A stretch of DNA of 64,000 nucleotides. Origin: Trametes villosa (Eukaryota; Basidiomycota; Agaricomycetes; Polyporales; Polyporaceae). The DNA is taken from the NCBI GenBank assembly GCA_002964805.2, contig PUDQ02000003.1, positions 682,001-746,000 on the forward strand. Reading direction: 5' to 3'. A program made the translations under genes and the position numbers. Each line of letters opens with the position of its first letter. Positions within the stretch are counted from its first letter, which is position 1. Below are positions 20,187 through 31,637 of this stretch, one piece after another. Below the pieces are notes generated by a model, which did no database searches, was not told where the DNA came from, and saw only the letters and a program-made list of their open reading frames with translations.

Positions 20187-22195
20187 TCAGGTCGATACTG
20201 TATTGTTATGATGGGTCGCCGATGTGTATGGGGAAGGGCATAGATCAGAATAGATGGTCAACTGAAATGTGGAGATGAGATGAGTACTTCGTGGGGCGGC
20301 AAGGCACACTGTGAGGAGCGACGCACATTCGGTAGCGGGGGGAGGAATCTCTTCGGCGTCGAATTCCTCTTTCGTGGGAAAGACCGGACCCAAGACACGT
20401 TCCTGACATGGACAAAGATCATCGGCTCGAGCCCGCAGAAGAGGAACTCCAACACTCACGTGGACCGTCTGCAGTCGCGAGTCTGTGATGTGGTACATCT
20501 CCACGACGGATGATGGTTCGAGCTCGTCGAGGAGCATGGCGTGCGCGCGCCCCGCCTGCATGGCCATCAGGTGCCGGTCAATCTCCGCCTCGGTGCCGGG
20601 AAACCTGCTCAACTCCTCCGTTAGCTGGAGGTACGGGAAGAGGCGGTCGATGAGCAGCGCCGCGTCGAACACCTTCCCCGGCCGCTCGAGGGAAGTCTTG
20701 AACGTGAGCGTCTCGAGGGCGTGCTCGGGGAAGGGCAGCTGCGGCAGTAAGCTACACGCGTTGTGCATGTCTATGTGCGGGAGCTGCAAGGACAGCAGCT
20801 TCGGCGCGCGGTTCGCCACCGTCACTAGCGTCTCGGCAGTGGGCTTCCTCCCCTGGAAAGGCGGGTCGCAGAGGCTCCCGGGCGTGATGGAAAGCGCGGT
20901 GAGCTCTGGCCAGGCCGCGAGCATCCGTGCGATGTCGGCGTCGTCCACGGAGGGCAGGTACGTAAAGGCGATCTTCACCTTCTCGAGCGAGCGCAGCTGG
21001 AGGGCCGGCTCTATGATCGGCATGAGGGCGTGGGGGAGGGGCATCGGTTGTCGCTCGTAAAAGCGTTCGCGCCGCCGGCGCTTGAGCTGAAGATGCGTCA
21101 GGCCGCGGGGGACCTTGTCAAGGACGGATGCGACCGAGGCAAGTAGGACTTCGGGGGCGGGGTCCGTCGAGAAGTTGAGCGAGAGCTCCCGCAGCCGGGG
21201 AAAGGAGACACGAGAGAAGAGTGTTGCGAGGTGGCCGGGCGTACCGCGTAGAGAAGCCTTCCGGAGCGCAGGGAAACATTCAAAATCGGGCAACGCACCC
21301 TCCGCATTGGCGATATGCAGGGTGGTAGTGAGGGACTCCAGGTACGGGCATTGGCTGAGTTTCGCGAGGCCAGCACCATCGATAAGGATGTGTCCCTGAA
21401 ACAGGAGGCTCCGTAGATTTCCGAAGATTGGAGACTCCAGATCACGAAGTCGTACATGTACTCCGTCGCGACAGTTGAGCATGAAATGCTCGAGGTGCGG
21501 GGTCGATCGTAGTACGGTCTCCAAGGAGCTCCGGATGAGCTCGGAGCCGGGACCCACAGTGTGGTTCTGGATACAGAGCGCAAGGTTCCGAACAGATGGC
21601 GAGAGAAGCGGAAGCTCAATGGGTCCCCACGAATCAACTTGAAGGCTCCAGAGTTGGCGTAGTCGCGGAAGGAGGGGCTGACCATCGGCCAGAACACCCA
21701 GCTGAGTCCAGGTTTCGCGGACGTAGTCCCACCGGTCAGGCTCGCCGCCATCGTAGAGCTCCCGTACGTATCTTGCGTAATGCTGAAACCGAGCCCATTC
21801 GGCCTCTGGAACATCCTCGTCGAGGATCTACTAAAGCGACTTAGTATGCTATCATTGAATTGGACGGTACGTTTTGATTGACGGAAACGTTCACGCACAT
21901 TTTTCTCGAAGTATTCCCAGTCGTTGGCCTTTCTTCGGACTTGCGAAAAGAGAAGCATCAACGGTTCGATATTCTGAAGCCGTCTCCAGAGGACAGCGTT
22001 AGCTGGTTCGGTGAAGGCTTTGCAGGTCCGGGACAGCCTAGCTAGGGCTTTCTTGCGTTGCGGGTTTGAGAAAGCGACGCGAGGAGAAACCCTCCCAGTC
22101 TGACACTCTTCCGCCTTGGTGAACGGCGCGAGGTAGTCGCAAATGTTTGCGACAAGCTCCTGGCAAAACAACACCGCATGGGCGGACGACGACAT
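20187..22195 (-). CDS. F-box-like protein, subfamily B copy 1
   Basis: Exon 1 is 22195..21899 (99 codons), an intron of 71 nt runs 21898..21828, and the large exon starts at 21827. The start reads MSSSAHAVLFCQELVANICD, then ARLSRTCKAFTEPANAVLWR, typical of fungal F-box-like domains. The second exon opens ILDEDVPEAEWARFQHYARY and continues with LRR-like segments, including YLPSVDDADIARMLAAWPEL. Near the 3' end a GTGAGT donor after QTVH and a CAG acceptor before ERVLGP suggest a further 57-nt in-frame intron at about 20460-20404, so the exact C-terminus is uncertain. The family role is substrate recognition in SCF ubiquitin ligases. It is closely related to the gene at 27582 (AHAVLFCQEL start). 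Confidence 0.8.
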
Positions 22196-22563
22196 GGCGA
22201 CGCAGTCACCACCGTCACCCTATCCTAGCATCATCGTGTATATTACTGCGGTGAGTTGGAGTTGAGCTGAACCATAACATGAGACGCACAGTTTTCTCGA
22301 GTCCGGGTGAGGAGGTGCTTCAACGCCCTCAATTATGATAGTCAAAGAAGGATGTGGCTGCATGCCGTGACGGGAACTTCCGAAGTATGAACATAGTACA
22401 TCGGCGCTACTGATCAGCCTAGAAACGCCCGCATGACGGGGGTGCATTTTGTAAAGATTCAAGAAGCGGCGGTTAGTTAGATGGTACTACACTATATTTG
22501 CATAATCAAATGCCATTCGTTCAGCTAGCAGAGAGTATCCAACAAGCAGAAGTCACCCAAACT

Positions 22564-24449
22564 TCAACCAGACCACAGGATAGACATCCGGGGCCTGTAC
22601 CGAGACGAGTCCCGGAGCACCTTCCCCCGCGCGCGCCCCGCCTGCGCAGCCTCGATGTACGGGCGCACCTCATACCACGAGCTGACCTTGCGCTTAGGTA
22701 CCAGAGAGTACCAATACGCCTCCCGCCCCTCGTCCGACGGCTCGGGCGGCTTCGGGTCCTCCCTCTCGCGCAGCTCGAGGTGTGGGAAAAGCAGATCGAC
22801 CGCGATCCCCATCTCGAACGGGGACGCATACGTGTTGCGCCGCCGCTCGGGGTCCGCCTCTACGAGGTCGAACGAGAGCGTGCGGAGGCTGTGGTTCGTG
22901 ACGGGCGCGCGGAGCGGGAGTTTGTTGAACACGATCTCGGGGAAAGCGAGCACGCGCAGGAGCGGGCAGAAGGCGGCAATGCGCACGAGCGCGCGCTGGG
23001 TGGGCCGCGTGCGTTTCGGGTCGCCTGTGAGGCCGCTGGGCGGGAGGCGGAGCGTGGTGAGCCGCGGCCACGCGTCGGTCATGGCGGCGATGTCCGCGTC
23101 GCTCACTCCGGGGACGTCGCGGAACTCGAGGGAGACTGTTTCGAGGTCTTGGAGCGAGAGGACGGGGCGAATGAGGTCCAGTAGATCGAGATCGCCTTCC
23201 TCCTCCCACTTCTTCGAGGTTTTGAGCGAGAAGGACGAGAGGGTGGGCGGGACGTTGGCCACATTAGCGGAGATGGTTTCCTTGACGGCTCCAAATGTTG
23301 TGGTGTCCGTGAATTGTAGCGATAGCGCCTCAAGATGGGGCGGGTAGTACCCAAGCACGAGATATTGTTGGCTGAGGGATCCGCTCAGGGTGAGTTGCCG
23401 TAGCGCGTGAAAAGCAACGGGCCCGCGAACGTCGTGGATGCGTTGCGCGACAACGCTCGGGTCGTTGTTGTCGTCCATCTCGCCGTCCTCTTCTTCGTCT
23501 CCATCACCATCCTCGTCTTCGTCGACCGCGCTTCCATTCTCTTCTGAGCCGTCTTCGTGGTTCTCATCGTCCGAGTCTGAGCGGCGAAGGGCTGCCGGAA
23601 GCATGATCGTCGCAGACAGCGACTCCAGGAACGGCAACCGCGCGAGGACGTCCACCTCCGAGCGCTGTATCGGGATACCAACGAACTCCACGCAGCGCAG
23701 CTCCACGAGCCCTTGCACGATCCCGGCCAGCATCGAGAACCCGGCCTTCATCTTGCTCTTCACGTGCAGCGTCCTGAGCCCACGCGCGGCCACAGCGATC
23801 TCCCGGAGAAGTATCGCGCCGACCTGGACGTCCTCGAGCGTCGGGGCGTCCTCGAGCGTGAGCCAGAGGTGGCGGAGCGTCGGGGTGAGGAAGAGCGTCT
23901 GGACCGGGCTGCGGGCACTCATGGGCAGCACGCGAAACGTCTCGACGTACGGGAACAGGGGCTCGCCGCGGCACCAGCGTGCGAGGAGGACCCAAGTGTA
24001 CGGGTGGATCCAGTCCCAGTTGCGTTGGTTGACCGCCTTGACGAGGAGCGTGTATTGTCGGATCCGCGCCCAAAGGGATGGCGTGATGTCTGCGCTGATA
24101 ATCTAGCAGGCGCGCCGAAGTCGCGATATTAGTCTGTAGACATTTCGTGGACGGGCTATAGACTGACCAGCATTTCGTCGTGGCCATACCCACCAATATC
24201 CTTGTACCCGGGAAGCATGCAGAGTAGATTGCCGATGTAGTCCAAGCGCCGCCATAGGACAGCAAGAGCTGACGCAGAGAGCGTTCTGGAGGTGCGAGCG
24301 GCAGCGTTCAGCGCACGTGTACAGACAAGATACTCTGTGTATGTTCCGTCCATGGGGAGGGCGTCTCCATGGTCGAACTCAGGGGGCGTAAGGTGGTCAA
24401 AAATGAGACTCAGGAGCTCCCGTGAAGCGAGCACTTGATGTAGGGCCAT
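22564..24449 (-). CDS. F-box-like protein with acidic insert, subfamily B copy 2 (606 aa)
   Basis: Exon 1 is 24449..24168 (94 codons), the intron 24167..24103 (65 nt, donor GTCAGT) and exon 2 24102..22564. The F-box-like part is MALHQVLASRELLSLIFDHL, then AARTSRTLSASALAVLWRRL. Exon 2 starts IISADITPSLWARIRQYTLL and holds LRR-like repeats. At about residues 170-215 an uninterrupted acidic run (DEDEDGDGDEEEDGEMDD and neighbours) interrupts the repeats; the other copies lack it. The C-terminus is VLRDSSRYRPRMSILWSG. It is tandem to the gene at 20187 on the same strand, 368 bp apart. Family role as above by inference. Confidence 0.8.
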
Positions 24450-25458
24450 CTTCTCCTGGGGTGTAGTACCTAGCGAGCCTGAATTTTCGCGATGCTAGCC
24501 TGACATTCACAATCAGCAGCTGAAAGTGCCTCATATTCATACTTTCAAGAAGCGGATGTAGTAGAACGTCGAGCTGACACGTACCTTCTCAAGTATTAGT
24601 ATTGATACCTTCTGATAACTTTTTGTGGGTTCCGTAGTATGGGAGTCTGAGGTGATGTCCTGAAGTTGGCGGCCGACTCCTCGACCAAGTTGAAGGTACT
24701 GCCAATTTCAAGTCCGACGTACACTTCCAGGCGCATTAGTATAGAGGTTTACCAGGTTTTGACCGGAATAACGACGTACCCAAACTGTTGGTATGACTCA
24801 AGTTGAAGCGTTTAGGTCACGGCGGTCAGTGCGTTCACCGCGACGATGTCGGATGCACTGGCAAATATTTAATACTAGCTGGCCTTTACAACTGCCAAAC
24901 GAAATATCTTGTTTCACAAGGCCTATAAGTACTGACTATGATTTTGCTTCAGTGCTTGTATAGGCGACCCTTGGGGAAAGTAGTACCGACGGTAAGAGTG
25001 ACGTCAAATTGAAGTGGCAGCGAACGAGGACTGAGTGACTCTCGGAGGGAGCTTAGTCGGCGCCTAACACCAGCGTCTATGAGGAGGAACACGCACGTCA
25101 CACAGCACGTGAGCTTTGTCACGACCCACCATCACTGCCCAGGTCGCGAGGTACTTACTCGTGGTTTACTCGTCCACCGTGTACCTATATAGACGCGGTA
25201 TACAACTTGTAACTCTCCTGAGGTAACCAGGTGCTTTCGACATGCTATACTGCATTAACTGACTCTAGTAAGACAGCCGTCAGACACGCGGCAGCTCGTA
25301 AAGCGCAGCGCCGTCACGAACTACCATCTCACCGTGGCTAAACATACCAGAGCTGTAAACGCTATCAACTAGCTTCATAAAGTTTGTAAGTAAACGCAAG
25401 TAAATGGTTTATGAATGTTAACACAGTACGCTAGACGGCCGCAAGCAGAGTCGGGCCA
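24450..25458. other. 1-kb intergenic region without a supportable gene
   Basis: This is the divergent interval between an F-box gene and the Sld7-like gene. It is AT-richer than its surroundings and contains many short TACTTAC/GTAAGTA-like words, but I could not define an element with terminal repeats. Confidence 0.45.
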
Positions 25459-26878
25459 ATGGCCACACCATCGAAAGCCGCTGCTCCTACGCATCGCCTC
25501 TTATATCGCGGATCGCTCTCTTTGGTAGATTCATACCTGCCGCTGGATGGGCTTAGCTTTTCGACGAAGATCAGCGACATCCACAGCAGCCCCGCACTGC
25601 TGAACAACCCGCTCGCTCTCACTTTGGAGAGTATGCGTGGCCTGCCGTTGCACCTCCTCGGGACCGTCAAAGTCAAGGATACATGGATCGACCCTCCCGG
25701 CGACATTCTCGTGTTGGTATTACGACACCCATCATTGGAAAGATGCTGACTGTCTCTGTAGGGACATTCATCCAGAGGCGGCATTGACGAGGATATACTT
25801 CGAGAATATCTTCTGCCTCACGCCCGTAACGTCTCCAACAGGCAGGACAGAGTACGGCGTGCGCGTGAGCCTCACCGAGAACAGTAAGCTCTCCCTTCTT
25901 GCTACGAATACCCCTCTGACCTGCGCGCAGATGACCCCGATACGCCCGACCTGCTCATCTACGGCGAGCTCCGCGACGCGCCGCTCTCCTCGCCATCCCC
26001 TCTCCCACTCCCCTCGACCTCGACCTCCGCACCCAAGACCCTCCACCTCCTTGCCGCGCGCATCCTCCCTGGCCCACCGCCGCCCCCGTCGACCTTCCGC
26101 CTCCCGCGTCCGGATGACCCGACCCCGCGCAAGCCGCCCGCCGCGTTCGGCGCCGCGAAACGAAAGCGCGACGCCGCGGGCCTCCCGTTCGCCCTCCCGT
26201 CCGACTCCGCAAACAAGCGCGCGAAGCCGAGCGACAAGGGCAAGGGAAAGGTTGCATCGGAGGACGCGATGCGCAAGGCCGCGGCGGAGGTGATGCTCCG
26301 GATGCCGAAGCCGAAGCTGGCTGGGGGAAAGCAGGGAGCGTTGCCGACGGGCGTGAGCATGACGGCGCTTGGGAAGGACGCACGGGTGGGGGGTGCGAAG
26401 AGGGACAAGGCGGGGGACGTGTTCAAGGTCCCGAGCGTACCATTGCGAGCTGGGGGCAGCGCAGAGGCCGACGTCTTCGGGTCCGTCCCGGGAAGTAGCG
26501 CGCCCCCGGACGTCGAGATGGGCGATGCGGGGGTGGAGAAGGAGAACAAGGCGGTGCGTCCGACGTCGCGCCTTGCTCACTCATTTGCGATGTCTGACAA
26601 CGCGTGGTAGGCGGTGAAGAGAGCCGTCTCGAAGGCCCTGGCGAAGCACGGCATGACGAAGACGCACGCCGAGTTCCAGGAGGTGTTCCAGACGTGCTAC
26701 CGTGGCGCCTCGTTCTCCCTGGTGCGTATTCTGCACTGCACTCTGTGCACGATGTGCGCTCATGAGCATGGTGCGCATATAGCGACGACGAATGAAGGCC
26801 GCGCCCATCGACGCGCCCACGATCGACCACTTTGTGGATGCACATGTGAAGCTGTATGTGGTCGACGCGCCTCCATGA
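25459..26878 (+). CDS. SLD7: Sld7-like DNA replication initiation protein (401 aa)
   Basis: Five exons fit: 25459..25712, 25762..25883, 25931..26553, 26611..26721 and 26783..26878, total 1206 nt. The N-terminal domain reads HRLLYRGSLSLVDSYLPLDG, then SPALLNNPLALTLESMRGLP and, across the first junction, GDILVDIHPEAALTRIYFEN. A long disordered middle is rich in Pro/Ser and contains a KRKRD-type basic signal. The C-terminus AVSKALAKHGMTKTHAEFQE, VFQTCYRGASFSL, RRRMKAAPIDAPTIDHFVDA, HVKLYV resembles the Sld7 C-terminal domain. In yeast, Sld7 partners Sld3 to control CMG helicase loading at origins; the role here is inferred. The first donor (GTTGGT) is weak and was chosen because it alone joins the conserved frames. 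Assignment is from recalled family patterns. Confidence 0.65.
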
Positions 26879-27581
26879 GCGGCCTCCCCCCGACTCCGGA
26901 TATTGTGCCACGCATGTGTGAGGGCTCCCTGGCCACACGACGCACGGGCTTCTCTTTTTAATGACACCATGACAATGATGCTCGTAGACTACGACTAAGT
27001 AGTTCTACCGCGTGGGACGGGGCTCTGCGATGTGCTCTACCGACACGTCGACGGGCTACGCGCATCGCATATACGACATCCACCACTAGTATCAACCAAG
27101 CCTCACACTCACGTACCGCTGTATATTGCTCCCTGCTTTGTCGCTGAATGCTGTAGCCTATTGAGCGCCTAATCGCACCCTGGCTTCTTGCTCTCGTCCT
27201 CGATGTAAGTAGTCAGCCATACTCCACGAGTCACCGCGATTAGCTTTCACTTTTTTTTAACCTTCTGGACTGGTACTATGCCTGTTGCTCAATGTTGACA
27301 GGCCTCGTTCAAGGTCGCGATAAGTCTCGGCTTCAAGCTGTTTATTGCATCTAGCCCGTCAAAACAATCACCCAGGCCGTGTAATAAGTAGTACCCGAGG
27401 CTACTTGAGACCATGCAGACATTCCCCTCATCACTTTGCTAGAGCATCCTATCGCTTTCCCGGTCTCCCATATCCCTCCGGTTGGTGTCAGGATTATCCT
27501 GCAGTCGCACACGAAATCTGATCTAATCCATCATCATGGCCTTACAGCGTTACAACACAAGCCTGAGCTCGCGCCCGAGTC
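26879..27581. other. Intergenic region without a supportable gene
   Basis: It holds the 3' flank of the Sld7-like gene and the promoter of the F-box gene at 27582. A short poly-T tract occurs near 27251. Nothing else was recognised. Confidence 0.45.
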
Positions 27582-29297
27582 ATGACTGCCGCGCACGCGG
27601 TGCTGTTCTGCCAAGAACTCGCTCTAAACATCCTCGAAGAGCTCGTACCGTTGACAGAAGAGGAGGCTTGGAGCAATGCCAGACTCCGCGACCTACAGAT
27701 TAGGGTCGAATACAATGCACGGGCAACCGACGCGCTAGCCAGCATTTGCCGTACCTGCAGGACTTTCTCCGAGCTGGCCACCCCCGTTCTGTGGAGACGG
27801 CTGAGCGACCTCGATCCGTTCATTCGCCTGTTCTCGCAGACAGATCGGAGCCAGGACGAATGGGGTTTAGATGACCGGCTGGTACGTCGAGTCGTACTCA
27901 ACTGCCGGATCTTATTGGGGACACATTCTCATGGGACGCTGTATCATACACAGGTCCTGACCGAGCCTCTCCCAGATGCTGAGTGGGAGCGGTTTCAGCA
28001 CTACGCACCCTACCTACGCGAGCTCGACGACCGGGATTGCAGACACTCGTGGGACTACCAGAACCCGACCTGGGTTCACCTGTGCGCCAAAGCGAACGGG
28101 CGGCCCCTCTTCCCGCGCCTGACGCGTCTCTGGGCCGTTTACCTCCACTCGGCGATGGTCCTCGAGGTGCCGCTGCTCATCTCTTCCATCCGGAGCCTCG
28201 CCGTTGTTGTGGACGACTGGGACAACCTAAATGATCCCGAGACGATCCGAAAGAGGCTCGTGGAGGTCCACAAGACAGTCCCGCGTCTCCAACACCTCGG
28301 CCTGAGATGCGACAAAGCGACCGTCCTGCGTCCGCTTCCCACAGGCGCGATCCCTGCGCTTGCTGCTTTCACGGACGTGCGGAGCATCATCGTCGACGGG
28401 AACCTCGCGGTTGACTATGCTACCCTCGCGGCGCTCTCCGAACTACCGTTATTGGAGTCCCTCACTGTCGAGCTTGCCGAAGATTTCGAGAGTGCCCCAC
28501 CTTCGCCCACGATATGTTTCGCTGCGCTGCGGAAGGCCTCTTTGCGCGGCCCACCTGGCCAGCTCGCGGCATTCTTTTCCATGTTCTCATTTCCAAGGCT
28601 ACAGGAGCTTTCTGTCGACTATTCGACGCACCCTCAACCCGCGGACCTCCTCGCCTGCACTGCGGATCTATTCGGCAAGGTGCCCAGACACCTCACATAC
28701 CTCGCTTTCAATCGGCTACGCCCTCGTGACCCACCCTGGATCGCCCCCTTACGCGACATGCCCCATCCCCAGTCTCTCCTCGAGATCATCCGGCCCGCGC
28801 TCCAGCTGCGCGCGCTCGAGGTGGTCACGATCAACTTCGTGTACCTCCCATCCCTCGACGACGCCGACCTCGCGGAGATGCTCGCCGCGTGGCCCGCGCT
28901 CACAGAGCTCTCCATCGACCGCGGGCGCCGCTGTATCGACTTCGTGCCCGACCGCCCGACTGCACGTTCGCTCGTCGAGGCCGCCGCGCGGTGTCCGAAG
29001 CTGCGCGTGCTCGTGCTGCCCGAGACGGACTTGCGCAACGCCGGGCGGTCGCTTTCGACTCTGCCGGACGGGGACGCGGAGCACGGCCTGAAGACCCTCA
29101 TCTTGCACACGGAGCTCGAGAAGTCGCGACATTTCTCCAACGCGGCGTTGTTGCTGAATGAGCTCTTCCCGCATCTGGAGTTGCCGCCAGAGGGGCAGAG
29201 GGGAGATGGCTCCTCCGGGAACTCTCTGATGGCTGTGGAGGAGCTCTTTGGTATCATCCGCCATTACGGGATAGATGCTTCGTATTTCGATGAGTAG
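27582..29297 (+). CDS. F-box-like protein, subfamily B copy 3 (547 aa)
   Basis: The model joins 27582..27881 and 27954..29297. The 72-nt intron is a multiple of three and open, but its GTACGT/CAG ends and the matching intron position in the paralogues argue that it is removed. The start MTAAHAVLFCQELALNILEE and the SICRTCRTFSELATPVLWRR segment form the F-box-like domain. After the intron come LTEPLPDAEWERFQHYAPYL and LRR-like segments (YLPSLDDADLAEMLAAWPAL matches YLPSVDDADIARMLAAWPEL of the gene at 20187). It is followed 380 bp downstream by the subfamily A gene at 29677 on the same strand. Family role is SCF substrate recognition by inference. Confidence 0.82.
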   Translation: MTAAHAVLFCQELALNILEELVPLTEEEAWSNARLRDLQIRVEYNARATDALASICRTCRTFSELATPVLWRRLSDLDPFIRLFSQTDRSQDEWGLDDRLVRRVVLNCRILLGTHSHGTLYHTQVLTEPLPDAEWERFQHYAPYLRELDDRDCRHSWDYQNPTWVHLCAKANGRPLFPRLTRLWAVYLHSAMVLEVPLLISSIRSLAVVVDDWDNLNDPETIRKRLVEVHKTVPRLQHLGLRCDKATVLRPLPTGAIPALAAFTDVRSIIVDGNLAVDYATLAALSELPLLESLTVELAEDFESAPPSPTICFAALRKASLRGPPGQLAAFFSMFSFPRLQELSVDYSTHPQPADLLACTADLFGKVPRHLTYLAFNRLRPRDPPWIAPLRDMPHPQSLLEIIRPALQLRALEVVTINFVYLPSLDDADLAEMLAAWPALTELSIDRGRRCIDFVPDRPTARSLVEAAARCPKLRVLVLPETDLRNAGRSLSTLPDGDAEHGLKTLILHTELEKSRHFSNAALLLNELFPHLELPPEGQRGDGSSGNSLMAVEELFGIIRHYGIDASYFDE

Positions 29298-29676
29298 GAG
29301 GATGGACCTCCCGCGGATGTGTAGGACATGCTGATTCAAAGGTTATACTCATGCAAGCCCGAGTGACGCTCCCATCTTACCGCCTGCTCATGGCAGGTCG
29401 CACGCGGTACCCCTGCATAACGTCCTTCGACGGCTCCTCTCTGTTGAGGTTGTCCCTTGTTACAATACACGCATTCCGGACTCCGGTCACCTACACTATG
29501 TAGTAGTTGCCGAACGGAACGACGGGAGTGCGGCCCGGCCTACCGCCACAGCGGTAGGTATTCCGGTGAGGCTGAGTGCGACGACGTTTGCAACCTTTCT
29601 TCTTGCCACTTCGCTGAACGTCTGCAGCTGGTTTTCTTTCAAGTCTACTACTACTGCGGCCTCGGGGATTTCGAAA
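29298..29676. other. Spacer between two F-box genes
   Basis: This holds the 3' flank of one F-box gene and the promoter of the next. The CCGGCATTTGCCGG element of the clustered subfamily A genes is not present here. An upstream in-frame ATG at 29566 would extend the next protein by 37 residues but is less likely. Confidence 0.5.
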
Positions 29677-31637
29677 ATGGCGCAAACACGAGCTTTCGAC
29701 CTCATGCTGCAAATCCCGCATCTATGGCAGGAGGTCTTCTTACACTTCGCGCCGGCCGCGCTTGAATACGACTGTGATGCAAGCGGCCTACGTGGTGCGG
29801 AATACACCGATGCGCGACAATTGGAGAAGGGGAAGAGACGCGCCACCCTGGCCATGGCGGCGCGCGTTTGCAAGGAGTTCACGGAACCCGCCCTCGACGT
29901 CCTCTGGCGGGAGTTGGACGACTTGTGCGTTTTGTTGCTCATTTTACCTCCGTTCAAACCATACACCGCCGTTTCCCGCGTGAGTGAATCATTATCAAAA
30001 CCATTCGAACATCTAGCATACCGCGTATAATTTGGTGCATGTTGCACCGCGTCAGCTTTGCGGAAGAACCAGGGACAACGCGCGAGAGTGCGGGTACGTG
30101 TGGGGTATGCACTCAGCTCGCACCCCTTACATGTACTCGCGCTACTCGCACCCTGACTTGTCCGAAGCCAACTTGTGCAATTTTTCTACGTATGACCTAC
30201 CTGGTCGCTGACAATACTACCGTTTAGGGCATTCTGGAGGAGGTTACTCCCGCGCAGTGGCTCCGGTTCCAGTGGTACGCACGGCGGGTCCGCACCTTAT
30301 CTGCAGATACCTTCCAGTACCATATGGATGGAATCGATTCGATGACTTGGACTGTCTTGGAGAGGCTATGTAAAGGCCAACCCCTGCTGCCCAACCTACG
30401 AACTGTACTGGCGCTGGACCTCAAGACCAAGTACCTGACCCCATTGACCCTGCTGTCTCCTTCTCTGCAAAACCTCATGTTGTCATTCCCGGAAGTGGGC
30501 GATCCGTACGACCAGTTTTACGCTCGTGCGCTGCCGTCGTCTCGGGGGGTTCTCCTACAACTCTTGGTCCCGCAATGCCCCCTCCTCACCACTCTCTCCA
30601 TCCATGGTGGTCTGCAGGGCATGCCAACACCCTTGCTGTCATCTGTCGCCTGTCTCGGCAAGTTGAAGCGACTCGACCTGGCTTACTCCGGAGCTGTCGC
30701 CGACTATGCAACCGTTCATAGTATCAGCCACATGCCTGCGCTCCGCGATCTCACTCTGGCGATCTCCTTCTCAGACACGAAAGCAGCCAAACTTCCTCAG
30801 CTTGGCGACGCGTTCCTCGAGATGAGGCGGCTACACCTTGTGGGCAACATCGCCGACCTGCGCAAGGTCTTTGAATCATGCGCATGTGAACGGCTCCGGG
30901 AGCTGGTGCTCACGATAACCGGCCACACCACGCCCGCCGCCCTCCGAGACGCACTTGGCGTCATCTGCGCGGGAGTTTCGCCGTCACTATCCGATATTAG
31001 CCTCTTCGTTTCAGCACGGGTCGCCGCGCCGGCGGCGCTGGGCGTGCATACCGGCCTGGTGCTCTTTCCCCCGCCGCCGCTCGCGGAGCGGGACTCTCTG
31101 TCGGATATGCTCTCGCCGCTGCTCGCATTCCACGAACTCAACTCCATCAGCGTTGAGTTTGAGCACTACGCGCCGCGCATGGACGACGAGGACGCGCGCG
31201 CGTTCGCCCACGCCTGGCCGGCCCTCACGTACTTCGACCTCGACTTCGACCGCTCTTCCCTGCCTGTCGCCGCCGGGGAGCCTCTCCTCACTCTCGCCGG
31301 GCTCGCAGAGTTCGCTCGTTGGTGTCGGCGTCTGCAAGTCCTCAGGCTCAACACGGTCGACGTGCGGGCCGTGCCGGTGGTACCGTCGGCGGGACAGAAC
31401 GCTCTCACCTCTCTGTCCATCGGGGAGTTCCTCGGCGGCGACCAGGCGGACTTGCTGCAGGTCGCGCTTGCCATTGATCGCATGTTCCCTTCCGTAGGGC
31501 GAGGCGCACCTGTATCCATGAAGGAGAGGATCCGGGACGCCCTAGCTCCCGCCGGTGAGGAGCACGATCGGTGGAAGTATGTGAACATGGTGATGATCCT
31601 TGTGGGCGCAATGCGGGCGCGCAGAGAGCATGCATAG
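29677..31637 (+). CDS. F-box/LRR-like protein, subfamily A copy 5, divergent (570 aa)
   Basis: Exon 1 is 29677..29979 (101 codons) and exon 2 30228..31637. The start MAQTRAFDLMLQIPHLWQEV and the block ARVCKEFTEPALDVLWRELD match the other subfamily A genes. About 28 extra residues (CDASGLRGAEYTDARQLEKG and neighbours) split the F-box-like domain at the same place as in the gene at 12125. Exon 2 opens GILEEVTPAQWLRFQWYARR and carries LRR-like segments plus an extra proline-rich loop (LFPPPPLAERD). The intron is 248 nt, about five times the length in the paralogues, with good GTGAGT and TAG ends. The gene is intact, ending AMRARREHA. Its promoter lacks the shared palindrome. Confidence 0.83.
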
